A stretch of DNA of 64,000 bases from CAIWHR01 sp963717695 (GTDB lineage Bacteria > Pseudomonadota > Gammaproteobacteria > Burkholderiales > Casimicrobiaceae): the NCBI GenBank assembly GCA_963717695.1, contig CAVQWR010000008.1, positions 62,001 to 126,000 on the forward strand. Reading direction: 5' to 3'. This document shows, piece by piece, positions 29,315 to 38,737 of this stretch. Position 1 is the stretch's first letter. The number at the start of each line of letters is the position of its first letter. The notes below the pieces were generated by a model. The model searched no databases. It saw nothing but the letters and a program-made list of their open reading frames with translations, and was not told where the DNA came from. Made by a program: the position numbers and the translations under genes.

Positions 29315-29977
29315 TCAGCGACCGTCGAGGTAGCGGCGGTCGTCGAACGTGCTGACCCAGTGCGGGCGGTAGACGACCGCAAGCGTCAGCACCATGCCTG
29401 TCAGCGTGGCATCGCCAAACCCCAGGTAGATGAAGTACGGGGCGTACTCACCGAAGATCTGCGTTCCAGGCTCCGCGATCGCGGCGAGGATCGTCAGCGC
29501 GACGAGCGCTGCCGCGCCATAGGCGAGCCACGCGCCGAAGAACGTGCCGATGAACACATAGACGAAGAAGTTCGGCGGCAGGAATCTTTGGCTCAGGCGC
29601 AGCACGCCGGTGACCACGACGACCGGGAGCACGACCATCGTCATGAACGTGATCCCGGCGTTGCCCCAATGGCCGCCATGCACCGCGACGAGCGCGGCGA
29701 CGGCGAGCATCCCGCCAAGCAGCGCGAGGGGCGCCCCGACCATCAGCGCGAACGCGGCGACGCCCAACAGATGGAATGTGAAGCCCGCCCCGACCGTCGC
29801 CTGCAGGCTCCAGAGGGCGACAAGGCAGAAAATGCCGCCGAACCAGACGTGCACCTGAGCGGTTTCCGCGAAGCGCGGCCAGGGCGCCGCGCGCGTCGCC
29901 CACGCCAGCGTCGCCAGCAGGCACATCCATCCGGCGAGGTTCCACGCGCGCGGTAACGCGACGGCAAGGAGGTCCAT
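29315..29977 (-). CDS. Polytopic membrane protein (ECF permease-like, COG3235 type)
   Basis: A 220-residue protein with about six or seven helices. The stretches WFGGIFCLVALWSLQATVG, GFTFHLLGVAAFALM, RFLPPNFFVYVFIGTFFGAWL and a C-terminal GMVLTLAVVYRPHWVSTFDD match the COG3235/CbiM-like group, annotated as energy-coupling-factor permease. No ATPase or T-component is adjacent, so transport of a metal or vitamin is only a family inference. Confidence 0.65.
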   Translation of the reverse strand: MDLLAVALPRAWNLAGWMCLLATLAWATRAAPWPRFAETAQVHVWFGGIFCLVALWSLQATVGAGFTFHLLGVAAFALMVGAPLALLGGMLAVAALVAVHGGHWGNAGITFMTMVVLPVVVVTGVLRLSQRFLPPNFFVYVFIGTFFGAWLAYGAAALVALTILAAIAEPGTQIFGEYAPYFIYLGFGDATLTGMVLTLAVVYRPHWVSTFDDRRYLDGR

Positions 29978-30037
29978 GGCGCTTCGCGGCTCTGGGTCGC
30001 ACGCCTGCGCGGACTGCGAACGCGCAGAGTACCGAGT

Positions 30038-30541
30038 CTAGCGCGGGGGCCGCCCGCGCCGGGTGCCGCGCGGAGCCGGCACAGCCGCATCGGCACGAAT
30101 CGGCGGGCGCGACGCGGCACTTTCGACCTCGCGGCGCTGCCGCTCGATCAGGCGCTGCATCGTGGCGAGCGTGATCGAGCGAAACGTCGCCCGCGCGATC
30201 TCGTCGATCTCGGAAAGCACGGCGCCCAATGCCCGCCCTACCGGCGTCGCCTCGCCCGCGTCGCCACGATCGGGGTCGGGGCCGCCGGGATCCTCAAATG
30301 TCTGGATGATGTCCATCAGCGTCAGACGGCGCGCGTTGCCCGTGAAGCGGTATCCGCCGCCGACGCCGCGCACCGATTCGACGACGCCGGCGCGCGCGAG
30401 CTCGGAGAGGACCTTGGCGAGATGATGCGACGACACGCCGTACTTCGCGGCGATTTCGGCGCCCGAGATGTGACGCGTCGGATCGGCCGCGATCTCGAGT
30501 ACGCTGTAGAGCGCCAGCGACGTGTTCTTCTGCAGCTTCAT
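30038..30541 (-). CDS. Rrf2-family transcriptional regulator without cysteines
   Basis: A 167-residue winged-helix regulator. It opens MKLQKNTSLALYSVLEIAAD and has the recognition helix region GVSSHHLAKVLSELARAGVV and the wing RGVGGGYRF. IscR and NsrR hold an Fe-S cluster with three cysteines; this protein has none, so it should not sense through a cluster. The tail after residue 140 is Arg/Pro/Ala-rich. An inverted repeat about 150 bases upstream is a candidate operator. Confidence 0.8.
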   Translation of the reverse strand: MKLQKNTSLALYSVLEIAADPTRHISGAEIAAKYGVSSHHLAKVLSELARAGVVESVRGVGGGYRFTGNARRLTLMDIIQTFEDPGGPDPDRGDAGEATPVGRALGAVLSEIDEIARATFRSITLATMQRLIERQRREVESAASRPPIRADAAVPAPRGTRRGRPPR

Positions 30542-30688
30542 GACTTCGTTGCTGCTGTGCGGTCCGGCTGCTTTGTTGGGTCCTCGCTTGGTGCTCGCCG
30601 GGACGGGACTGTGACTACGGCCGCCCGCCCTCTCCGGGCGGGCTTGACGTTCGCGTTGCTCACGTCAGCCTCCGCCGCAACATCGATT

Positions 30689-30712
30689 GAGACAATCGAT
30701 CGATGTTGTCTC
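30689..30712. promoter_or_regulatory. Inverted repeat, candidate Rrf2 operator
   Basis: GAGACAA (30689-30695) and TTGTCTC (30706-30712) are separated by 10 bases containing TCGATCGAT, upstream of the Rrf2 gene. The symmetry and placement fit autoregulation, but no consensus is known for this regulator. Confidence 0.4.
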
Positions 30713-30793
30713 GCACCTCGCTGCGGGCCCGATGTTGGCAAATGAGGCAGCCGGACCTGCTCGCGACGCGCCGAAGCAGTCCGACGGCGGGTT

Positions 30794-31315
30794 TCATGCA
30801 AGCTCCATTTCCAGCGGAATGAACGGGCCGGCCATCATCCCCTGGCTGCGGAAGAAGGACAGTATCAGCGTGTTGTCGCGTGCGAGCATCGTGCGCACCT
30901 TGCGCACGCCGGCACGGCGGAAGTTCGCGCAGATCGCGTCGAGCAGGCGGGTGCCGATGCCGGACTGGCGCGCGGCGGGATCAACGTCGATGGCGAATAC
31001 CCAGCCGCAGGGCGGCGAGCCGAATTCCCAGTCCCGCACCTCGCCGATCACGAAGCCGGCCACCTGCCCGGCGCGGTCGGCGACGAGGAACTGGCGGGCA
31101 GCACCCCCCACCTTGCCGTAGCGGTCGTAGACCGAGCGCCAGTAGTTGCGCTTCGCGATGCCGGTCACGGCGGCGTCGAGGGCGATGACGCGGTCGAGGT
31201 CCTCGCGCCGGACCGGACGAACCGTGACCTCCACTGGGGCGGCGCCGCCCGGCCGGATCCGCGCCGCCTTCGCAACCCGCACTCCACGCCCCGCTGTCGC
31301 CACGCCGCCCTCCAA
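30794..31315 (-). CDS. GNAT-family N-acetyltransferase
   Basis: A 173-residue acetyltransferase: VRPVRREDLDRVIALDAAVTG, then the acetyl-CoA loop IDVDPAARQSGIGTRLLDAI near residues 115-135, and the C-terminal TLILSFFRSQGM. The N-terminal 25 residues are Ala/Gly/Arg-rich and may start later (for example near VTVRPV). It closely resembles each half of the double GNAT at 37604. The two GNAT genes flank the PadBCD-like operon. It may modify proteins rather than small molecules; this is inferred. Confidence 0.75.
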   Translation of the reverse strand: MEGGVATAGRGVRVAKAARIRPGGAAPVEVTVRPVRREDLDRVIALDAAVTGIAKRNYWRSVYDRYGKVGGAARQFLVADRAGQVAGFVIGEVRDWEFGSPPCGWVFAIDVDPAARQSGIGTRLLDAICANFRRAGVRKVRTMLARDNTLILSFFRSQGMMAGPFIPLEMELA

Positions 31316-31318
31316 AGA

Positions 31319-31332
31319 CTGATGCAGATCAA
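31319..31332. promoter_or_regulatory. FNR/ANR-type binding site (one mismatch)
   Basis: CTGAT-GCAG-ATCAA matches TTGAT-N4-ATCAA at 9 of 10 fixed positions. It lies between the divergent GNAT and thioesterase genes, about 150 bases before the thioesterase start, and suggests anaerobic activation of the PadBCD-like operon. Confidence 0.55.
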
Positions 31333-31480
31333 GCTAATTATCGCATTCCAATGCCAGATTAGCGGCTATTGGGGGGAGGCTCAACCCTTCGGCCGTGAAA
31401 CGCGGCAGCAAGCGGGCGCAAGAACCCGTCCCCGGCACCACGTTCGCCGTTCCCCCAGCGGCCAACACGAGGAGGATTGC

Positions 31481-31888
31481 ATGAAGGCTTCACTCGTTGC
31501 GGGCGTCACGTCGACGACGCAGATCATGGTCGATCGCGACCGCACCATCGACTTCATGGGCGAGGCCGCGCGCGTCTACGCGACGCCGATGCTCGTCCGC
31601 GACATCGAGGTCGCATGCCGGGCCCTGCTGCTCGCGCACCTCGATCCCGGCGAGGATTCGGTGGGTACGCGCGTCGAGATCGACCATCTCGCGGCCACGC
31701 TCCTCGGGATGCCCGTCGACATCACGGTCAAGGTGTACGAAGTTGCCGGGCGCGCGATCGCCTTCGAGGTGAGCGCCCGCGACGCGCTCGATCTCATCTG
31801 CCGCGGGCGGCACCATCGCTTCGTCGTCGATGTCGCGAAGACCGCGGAGCGCCTCGCCGCCAAGAAAGCCAAGGCGGGCCTCGCCTAG
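31481..31888 (+). CDS. FlK-like acyl-CoA thioesterase
   Basis: A 135-residue hot-dog-fold protein. Thr35, Glu43 and His69 have the same mutual spacing as the catalytic Thr42, Glu50 and His76 of fluoroacetyl-CoA thioesterase FlK, and VGTRVEIDHLAATLLGMPVD is the family signature. It is the first gene of the operon, with GAGGAG before its ATG and the molybdopterin subunit 18 bases after its stop. It may hydrolyse an acyl-CoA of the pathway, such as phenylglyoxylyl-CoA, or clear a dead-end thioester. The substrate is inferred from context only. Confidence 0.75.
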   Translation: MKASLVAGVTSTTQIMVDRDRTIDFMGEAARVYATPMLVRDIEVACRALLLAHLDPGEDSVGTRVEIDHLAATLLGMPVDITVKVYEVAGRAIAFEVSARDALDLICRGRHHRFVVDVAKTAERLAAKKAKAGLA

Positions 31889-31906
31889 CCGACCGGAAGC
31901 CGCCCC

Positions 31907-34637
31907 GTGGCCAAGCCACCCTGCATCGAGCACGTCGCGACGTATTGCTACCAGTGCGTCGCCGGACCGGATCTCCTCACCGTCAAGGTCGTCGACGGCG
32001 TCGCGACCGAAGTCGAGCCGAATTTCGCCGCCGCCGATGTGCATCCGGGCGGCGGCAAGGTCTGCGTGAAGGCCTACGGTCTCGTGCAGAAGACGTACAA
32101 CCCGAACCGGATCCGCACGCCTATGAAGCGGACGAATCCGAAGAAGGGGCGCGGCGAGGATCCGCGCTTCGTGCCGATCAGCTGGGACGAGGCGTTCGAC
32201 ACCATCGCCGCGAAGCTCAACGGCGTCCGTGCCGCGGGCCTCACCGACGAATCCGGCTATCCGCGCCTCGCCGTGAGCCTCGGCGGCGCCGGCACGCCGC
32301 AGTCGTACATGGGGACGTTCCCCGCGTTTCTCGCCGCGTGGGGGCCGGTCGACATGGGCTTCGGCTCGGGCCAGGGCGTCAAGTGCTACCACTCGGAACA
32401 TCTCTACGGCGAGTTCTGGCATCGCGCGTTCACCGTTTCGCCTGACACGCCGCTCACCGAGTATCTCATCTCGTGCGGCGCCAATGTCGAGGCGTCGGGC
32501 GGCGTGGTCGGCGTGTGGCGCCATGCCAACGCGCGCATTCGCGGCATGAAGCGCGTGCAGGTCGAGCCCCACCTGTCGGTGACGGGCGCCTGTTCCGCCG
32601 AATGGGTGCCGATCAAGCCGAAGACCGACGCCGCGTTTCTGTTTGCGCTGGTGCACATGCTGCTGCATGCGTTTCCGCGCGAGCGACTCGATGTCGCGTT
32701 CCTGACGAAGCGCACGTCGTCGCCCTATCTCGTCGGACCGCATGGCTTCTATCTGCGCGACCGCGCGACGCGCAAGCCACTGGTCTGGGACGTGACGCGC
32801 GGCGCCGCCGTGCCGTTCGACACGCCCGGCATCGACGAGGCGCTCGAAGGCCGGTACGACGCGGACGCCATCGAGATCGGTCCCGACGACGAGGTGCTGG
32901 CGGACGGCATGCTCGCGGGCGAGACGGCGTTCAGCAAGCTCGTCGCGCACATGGCGCCCTACTCGCCCGAGTGGGCCGCGCCGGTCTGCGACGTCTCCGC
33001 CGCAACCATGCGCCGCATCGCGGGCGAATTCCTCCACCATGCGCACGTCGGCGAGACGATCGAGATCGAAGGCAAGTCGCTGCCCTATCGTCCGGTCGCG
33101 GTGAGCCTCGGCAAGACCGTCAACAACGGCTGGGGTGGCTTCGAGTGCGTCTGGGCGCGGACGATGCTCGCGGCGCTGGTCGGCGGACTCGAAGTTCCCG
33201 GCGGAACGCTCGGCACGACGGTGCGGCTCAACCGGCAGGTGCCGGCGCGCGTCGACAGCGTGGTGACGGGGCCCGACGGCTTCATGGAATACCCGCTCAA
33301 CCCCACGGACAAGGCGCGCTGGTCGCCGAACCCGAACATCCGCAATGCGTACCGCACGATGGTGCCGCTCGCGGCCAACGGCCCGTGGAGCCAGGCCCTC
33401 GGGCCGACGCACTTCTCGTGGATGTTCCTCGACGAGACGCCGAAGGGCCTGCCGCGCGTCACGCTGCCCGACGTCTGGTTCGTGTACCGGACGAATCCCG
33501 CGATTTCGTTCTGGGACACCGACGCGGTGGGCGACCGGATGGCGCGCTTCCCGTTCATGGTCGCGTTCGCGTACACCCTCGACGAGACCAACCACCACGC
33601 CGACATCCTGCTGCCCGAAGCGACCGATCTCGAGAGCCTTCAGCTCATCCGCATCGGCGGATCGAAATTCGTCGAGCAGTTCTGGGACTGCACCGGGCTT
33701 CGCGCTGCGCCAGCCGGCAGTGGCCACGCAGGGCGACGCGCGCGACTTCACCGCGATCGCGACCGAGCTCGCGCACCGTACCGGCCTCCTCGAGAAATAC
33801 AACGCGTCGATCAACAAGGGCGCCGCCGGCGTGCCGCTCAAGGGCGCGCAGTGGGACGTGGCGCTCGCCACCGACGCCGCGCATTCGCCCGAGGAAATAT
33901 GGGACGCCGTATGTCGCGCCGCCAGCGCGGAGCTGACCGACGGGCGCGAATCGAACGGGCTCGAGTGGTGGCGCCTGCACGGCCTCGCGACCAAGCCGTT
34001 CCCGCGCACCAAGTGGTATCTGTATCCGACGCTCGTCGAAAAGGGATTGCGCTTCGAGCTCCCCTATCAGGAGCGGCTCCTGCGCATCGGCACCGAGCTC
34101 GGCCGGCGCCTCCACGAGCACGACATGCACTGGTGGGACAACCAGCTGCCCGAATACCAGGCGCTGCCGAAGTGCAAGGACTTCGGGCTGCCCTGGATCG
34201 CATCGCTCGAGAAGGCCGGCGGCAAGGCGCAGGATTATCCGTTCTGGCTCCTGACCGCGCGCAGCATGCAGTACGCGTGGGGCGCCAACGTCGGGATGCA
34301 GCTCATCAAGGAAGTCGCCGACAACGTCAAGGGACATCGCGGCGTCATCATCAACACCGGGATGGCCGGGCAGCTCGGCATCCGCGACGGCGAGCAGGTC
34401 GAGATTGCGACGCCGGCGCACCGGGTGAAGGGCCGCGCCGTGCTGCGGCAGGGCATCCGGCCGGACACGCTGCTCTTGATCGGCCAGTTCGACCATTGGG
34501 TCACGCCGTTCACCAAGGGCTTCGGCATGCCCAGCATGAACTCGCTCACCGAGATGTCGATGGACCTGACCGATGCGACCGGATCCAGCGCCGACATCGT
34601 GCGCGTCAGCATCGCCCGCGCCGGGATTCAAAAATGA
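31907..34637 (+). CDS. padB: Molybdopterin oxidoreductase, PadB-like (phenylacetyl-CoA:acceptor oxidoreductase), frameshifted
   Basis: About 910 residues of a Mo-bisPGD enzyme with a GTG start. The N-terminus has Cys14, Cys17 and Cys53 (YCYQCVAGPDLL; GGGKVCVKAYG), three of the usual four [4Fe-4S] ligands, and no Tat signal, so it is cytoplasmic. Typical DMSO-reductase-family regions follow, and the C-terminal domain includes GHRGVIINTGMAGQLG. The frame breaks at 33695-33697 where GGG appears to have one G too many: CTG...FALRQPAVATQGDARDF resumes in the next frame. With an Fe-S subunit, an NrfD-like subunit and a CoA ligase downstream, PadB is the best fit. Related molybdoenzymes cannot be excluded. 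Confidence 0.65.
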
Positions 34638-35297
34638 CCCGGTGGGCCATGGTCGCGGACCTGCGCCGCTGCGTCGGCTGCCAGACGTGCACGGCGGCAT
34701 GCCGCCATGCCAATGCGACGCCGCCCGGCGTGCAGTGGCGGCGCGTGCTCGACGTCGAGGTTGGGCGAATATCCGGACGTGCAGCGAGCGTTCGTGCCGG
34801 TCGGCTGCATGCACTGCGACGACCCGCCGTGCATGGACGTCTGTCCGACGACCGCGACCCGGAAGCGCGCCGACGGCATCGTCACCATCGACTACGATCT
34901 TTGCATCGGCTGCGCGTATTGCGCGGTCGCCTGCCCGTACCAGGCGCGCTACAAGACGACGCGGCCCGTGTTCGCGTACGGCAAGGCGATGGCGAACGAG
35001 ACCAAGCGCCGCGACGATTCGCGCCTTGCCGTCGCGACCAAGTGCACGTTCTGCGTCGATCGCATCGACGCGGGCCTCGCCAAGGGACAGAAGCCAGGCG
35101 TCGATCCCGAGGCGACGCCCGCCTGCGTGAACGCGTGCATCACGCAGACGCTGCAATTCGGCGATCTCGACGACCCGCAGAGCAACGTGTCGCGGCTCAT
35201 CGCCGAAAACCGCCATTTCCGGATGCACGAGGAACTCGGCACCGGCCCCGGCTTCTACTACCTGTGGGACGCCGGCGCCGCGCCGGGTGCCGATTGA
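34634..35297 (+). CDS. padC: Four-cluster ferredoxin subunit, PadC-like, frameshifted
   Basis: A DmsB/PhsB-type electron-transfer subunit of about 220 residues with four cysteine groups: CVGCQTCTAAC, CMHCDDPPCMDVC, CIGCAYCAVAC and CTFC...CVNAC. It overlaps the PadB-like stop by ATGA. The frame shifts at 34763-34765, where an extra G interrupts DVEVGEYPDVQRAFVPVGC; both sides are family-like, so the protein is whole apart from one base. It should carry electrons from the molybdenum site to the membrane subunit. Confidence 0.75.
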
Positions 35298-35316
35298 CGA
35301 GCGGACGGACGAGCCG

Positions 35317-36183
35317 ATGACCTACCCGGACAAGGGCTACGGCCCATACGGCCCCGATCCGTGGCACCAGACGAGCTGGGATGCGCGCGCGGCAGGGAAC
35401 TTCATCTGCGGCGGCGCGGGTGCCGGGCTGGTGGTGTTCGCGGCCTTCGCAAGAGCCGGAAGCACGGCGCAGGCGTGGCTCACTCTCGCCGGTCTTGCGC
35501 TCGTCGGCCTCGGACTCTTCTCGGTGTCGCTGGAGCTCGGAAGACCGCTGCGCGCGCCGAACGTCATACGCAACCCGCGCACGTCGTGGATGGCGCGCGA
35601 AGCGTGGGTCGCGGGACTGCTGTTCGCCTCGGGACTCGCGGCGGCATTCGGCGTCGCGGGCATGGCGCGGGTCGCCGCGGTGCTCGCGCTGGGGTTCGTC
35701 TACTGCCAGTCGCGGCTGCTGCAGGGCGCGAAGGGCATTCCCGCGTGGCGCGAACCTCTGGTGATTCCACTCATCCTCGTGACCGGACTCGTCGAGGGCG
35801 GCGGGCTGTTCGTCGCGTCGATCCCGCTGCACAGGACGGCCACGCCTTCGCTGCTCACGCTGTTCGCGGCCCTCGTCGTCGTGCGCATGGCCGTGTGGCT
35901 CGCCTACCGGCGCCGGCTTGCACGGACCGCGAAAGGCGCGCGCATCGCGCTGGATGGTGCGGGCTTCGTGGTGCTGACGCTGGGCACGGCGGTGCCGCTC
36001 GGCTGCATCGCCGTGCTCGCTACCACCTCGCTGTCGGCCGCCGCGATGACGGCGTTGTGCGCGCTCGCGGGACTCGGCGCCGCCGGTGCCGGCGCGTGGC
36101 TCAAGTTCGTGCTGGTCACCCGCGCCGGCTACAACCAGGGGTTTGCGCTGCCCCACTTTCCGGTGCGCGGCGTGCCGCGCTGA
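35317..36183 (+). CDS. padD: NrfD-like membrane anchor, PadD-like
   Basis: A 288-residue inner-membrane protein with about eight helices, beginning MTYPDKGYGPYGPDPWHQTSW. Loops include SLELGRPLRAPNVIRNPRTSWM and KGIPAWREPLVIPLILVTGLVEGGG, the NrfD/PsrC type of quinone-reacting anchor. A GTG at 35287 would add 10 residues and overlaps the previous stop; I prefer the ATG. It is intact, unlike its neighbours. It would pass electrons from the Fe-S subunit to the quinone pool. Confidence 0.75.
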   Translation: MTYPDKGYGPYGPDPWHQTSWDARAAGNFICGGAGAGLVVFAAFARAGSTAQAWLTLAGLALVGLGLFSVSLELGRPLRAPNVIRNPRTSWMAREAWVAGLLFASGLAAAFGVAGMARVAAVLALGFVYCQSRLLQGAKGIPAWREPLVIPLILVTGLVEGGGLFVASIPLHRTATPSLLTLFAALVVVRMAVWLAYRRRLARTAKGARIALDGAGFVVLTLGTAVPLGCIAVLATTSLSAAAMTALCALAGLGAAGAGAWLKFVLVTRAGYNQGFALPHFPVRGVPR

Positions 36184-36232
36184 CCGCGGCGTTCGCACTC
36201 GATCCCGACGCCGGACCGACGAGGACTTCGAT

Positions 36233-37584
36233 ATGGGCGCTTCGACCATGGCAGAGATCGGCCGCGGGCTCGCACCGGGCGATCACTTTCACTTCCACCG
36301 CTCGCAGGAGACGCTGCCGCGCGAGCGCCTCGCCGCGCTGCAGCTCGCGCGGCTGCAGGAGACCGTCCGCAACGCCTACGACAACGTGCGCGCTGCATCG
36401 CCGCCGGCTCGACGACGCGGGGATCGATCCGGATGCGATCGCATCGCTCGACGAGGTCGTCCGGCTCCCGTTCACGCAGAAATCGGATCTGCGCGACCAC
36501 TACCCGTTCGGCCTCTTCGCGCGACCTGCGAGCTCCCTCGCGCGGCTGCACGCCTCGTCGGGAACGACGGGCAAGCCGACCGTCGTCGGCTACACGCGCA
36601 CCGACATCGAGAACTGGGCGGCGCTGATGGCGCGATCGATGGCGTGCGCCGGCATCCGTCCCGGCGACATCGTTCACAACGCCTACGGCTATGGACTCTT
36701 CACGGGCGGCCTCGGCGCCCACTACGGCGCCGAGCACCTCGGCGCGGTCGTCGTGCCGATGTCGGGCGGCTCGACCGAGCGGCAGGTCGCGCTCATCAGC
36801 GACTTCGGCGCGCGCGTCCTCTGCGCGACGCCCTCGTACGCGCTCGCGATCGCCGAGGTCGCGGAGCACCTCGGCGTCGACTTGCGCAAGAGCGCCCTCG
36901 CGATCGGCCTCTTCGGCGCCGAGCCGTGGAGCGAAGCGATGCGGCGCGAGGTGGAGGCGCGCCTCGGCATCGCCGCGATCGACATCTACGGCCTCTCCGA
37001 GATCATGGGCCCGGGTGTTGCCTGCGAATGCCAGTGTCGCACCGGTCTGCACGGGTGGGAGGATCACTTCCTGTTCGAGGTCATCGATCCGGAAACCGGC
37101 AGCACGCGTGCCCGAAGGCTCGGCCGGCGAGCTCGTCATCACCACGCTCACCAAGGAAGCGCTGCCGATGCTGCGCTACCGGACGCGCGACATCACGCGG
37201 ATCACGACGGCGCCGTGCGACTGCGGCCGCACGCATCTTCGCATCCTGCGCATCACCGGGCGCAACGACGACATGCTGATCATCCGCGGCGTCAACGTGT
37301 ATCCGTCGCAGCTCGAGGCGGTGCTGATCGGCCGCACCGACATCGCGCCGCACTACCAGATCGTCGTCGAGCGCCACGGCAGCCTCGATCACGTGACCGT
37401 CGAGGTCGAGGTGAATCCCGGCGTCGACAGCGCGGCGCACGAGCGGATCGCGCAGGAAGTGACGCACCACATCAAGTCGATGATCGGCATCACCACCGTC
37501 GTCGCCGTCAAGGCGCCCGGCGCCATCCCACGCTCGCAGGGCAAGGCCGTGCGTGTGCGCGACCTGCGCCCGAAGGAGGCGTGA
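36233..37584 (+). CDS. Phenylacetate-CoA ligase-like enzyme, two frameshifts
   Basis: About 450 residues of the PaaK/PadJ adenylate-forming family. Family marks are RLQETVRNAYDNV, the P-loop-like HASSGTTGKPTVVGYT, YGLSEIMGPGVACECQ and the C-terminal hinge TGRNDDMLIIRGVNVYPSQLE with RSQGKAVRV near the end. Indels near 36390 (NVR...LHRRRL) and 37105 (GST...VPEGSAGELV) break the frame; the sequence is otherwise continuous. With the PadBCD-like genes ahead, activation of phenylacetate is the simplest role, but other aryl-CoA ligases share these motifs. Confidence 0.75.
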
Positions 37585-37603
37585 TGCCGGCGCATCCTTC
37601 CCC

Positions 37604-38650
37604 ATGAAAGGACAGGACCCCGTGCCACCGCAATCCGCTCCCGCCGCCGTCCATGACGGCATTGCCGTTCGCGCGCTCGCGCGAGCGGATCTCGACGCCG
37701 TCGTCGCCATCGACGCGGCGATCGAAGGCCGGCCGCGCCGCGCCTACTTCGAGCGGCGCCTTGCCGCCGCGCTCAACGAGCCCGCGCTGCATGCGCAGTT
37801 CGCGGCGACCGACGCCAGCGGTCTCGCGGGCTACATCCTTGCCCGCGTTCTCGAAGGCGAGTTCGGCGAGAGCGAGAGCGCATTGCGTCTCGAAGTCGTC
37901 GGTGCGCGCGGCGATCTCGTTGGGCACGGTGTCGGCGCACGCCTCATCGGCGCACTCGCCACATGGGGTCGCCGGCATGGCATGAAGCACATCAGCACCG
38001 TGGCCGCCTGGAACGACCACGGGATGCTCGCTTGGCTCGACCGGCAGGGCTTCACGCTCGCGCCGAACCACGTGGTCGACTGCGCCGTGAACGGGGGTGC
38101 CTACGCGGCGGCGCGCGACGACGCCGTTTCGCTGCCGGCGGGCGCGGGGCCCGCACAGGAGATCGCCTACGACGGCGTCGAGGCCAACGACTTCGAGCGT
38201 CTCGCCCGCGACAGCGCCGACGTCCGGGCGATGCGCCCCGAGGATCTCGCCGACATCGTGCGCATCGATCGCGGCATCACCGGCCGGCACCGGGAACCCT
38301 ACGTGCGGCACAAGCTCAACGAGACCATGGTCGACTCGGCGATCCGCGTGTCGCTTACCGCATGCGACGGCGGCATGGTGGCGGGCTACCTGATGGCCCG
38401 CGTCGACCTCGGCGACTTCGGGCGCACCGAGCCGACGGCCGTCATCGACACCATCGGCGTCGATCCCGGCCATGCGCACCGCGGCATCGGGCACGCCCTG
38501 CTGTCGCAGCTCTTCGCCAACCTCGGCGCGCTGCGCGTCGAGCGCGTCGAGACGATCGTCGCCCCGCGCGATCTCGCGCTGCTCGGTTTCCTCTACGACA
38601 CCGGATTCGCGCCCGCGCAGCGTCTCGCGTTCTCGCTGCCGCTCGACTGA
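37604..38650 (+). CDS. Double GNAT acetyltransferase
   Basis: A 348-residue protein made of two GNAT domains, about 15-165 and 205-345. The first has AVRALARADLDAVVAIDAAI and the second VRAMRPEDLADIVRIDRGIT with the acetyl-CoA loop VDPGHAHRGIGHALLSQLFA. The first domain's loop (VVGARGDLVGHGVGARLIGA) is less canonical. Both domains resemble the single GNAT at 30794. It follows the CoA ligase by 19 bases, so it is probably co-transcribed; lysine acetylation of the ligase, as known for aromatic CoA ligases in Rhodopseudomonas, is a plausible role by inference. Confidence 0.75.
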   Translation: MKGQDPVPPQSAPAAVHDGIAVRALARADLDAVVAIDAAIEGRPRRAYFERRLAAALNEPALHAQFAATDASGLAGYILARVLEGEFGESESALRLEVVGARGDLVGHGVGARLIGALATWGRRHGMKHISTVAAWNDHGMLAWLDRQGFTLAPNHVVDCAVNGGAYAAARDDAVSLPAGAGPAQEIAYDGVEANDFERLARDSADVRAMRPEDLADIVRIDRGITGRHREPYVRHKLNETMVDSAIRVSLTACDGGMVAGYLMARVDLGDFGRTEPTAVIDTIGVDPGHAHRGIGHALLSQLFANLGALRVERVETIVAPRDLALLGFLYDTGFAPAQRLAFSLPLD

Positions 38651-38737
38651 GCGCGACCGACCATCCGCCCGACCCAAGGCATGCCGATCGGCGTCGGCCG
38701 CGTCCCGTCGTTGTCGTCGACGATTCGTGCACGCCGC

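Noticed and set aside
31490..34012. An 840-codon minus-strand frame over the thioesterase and PadB-like genes
   Set aside because: It is a GC-rich shadow of genuine coding sequence; no start signal and no recognisable domain.
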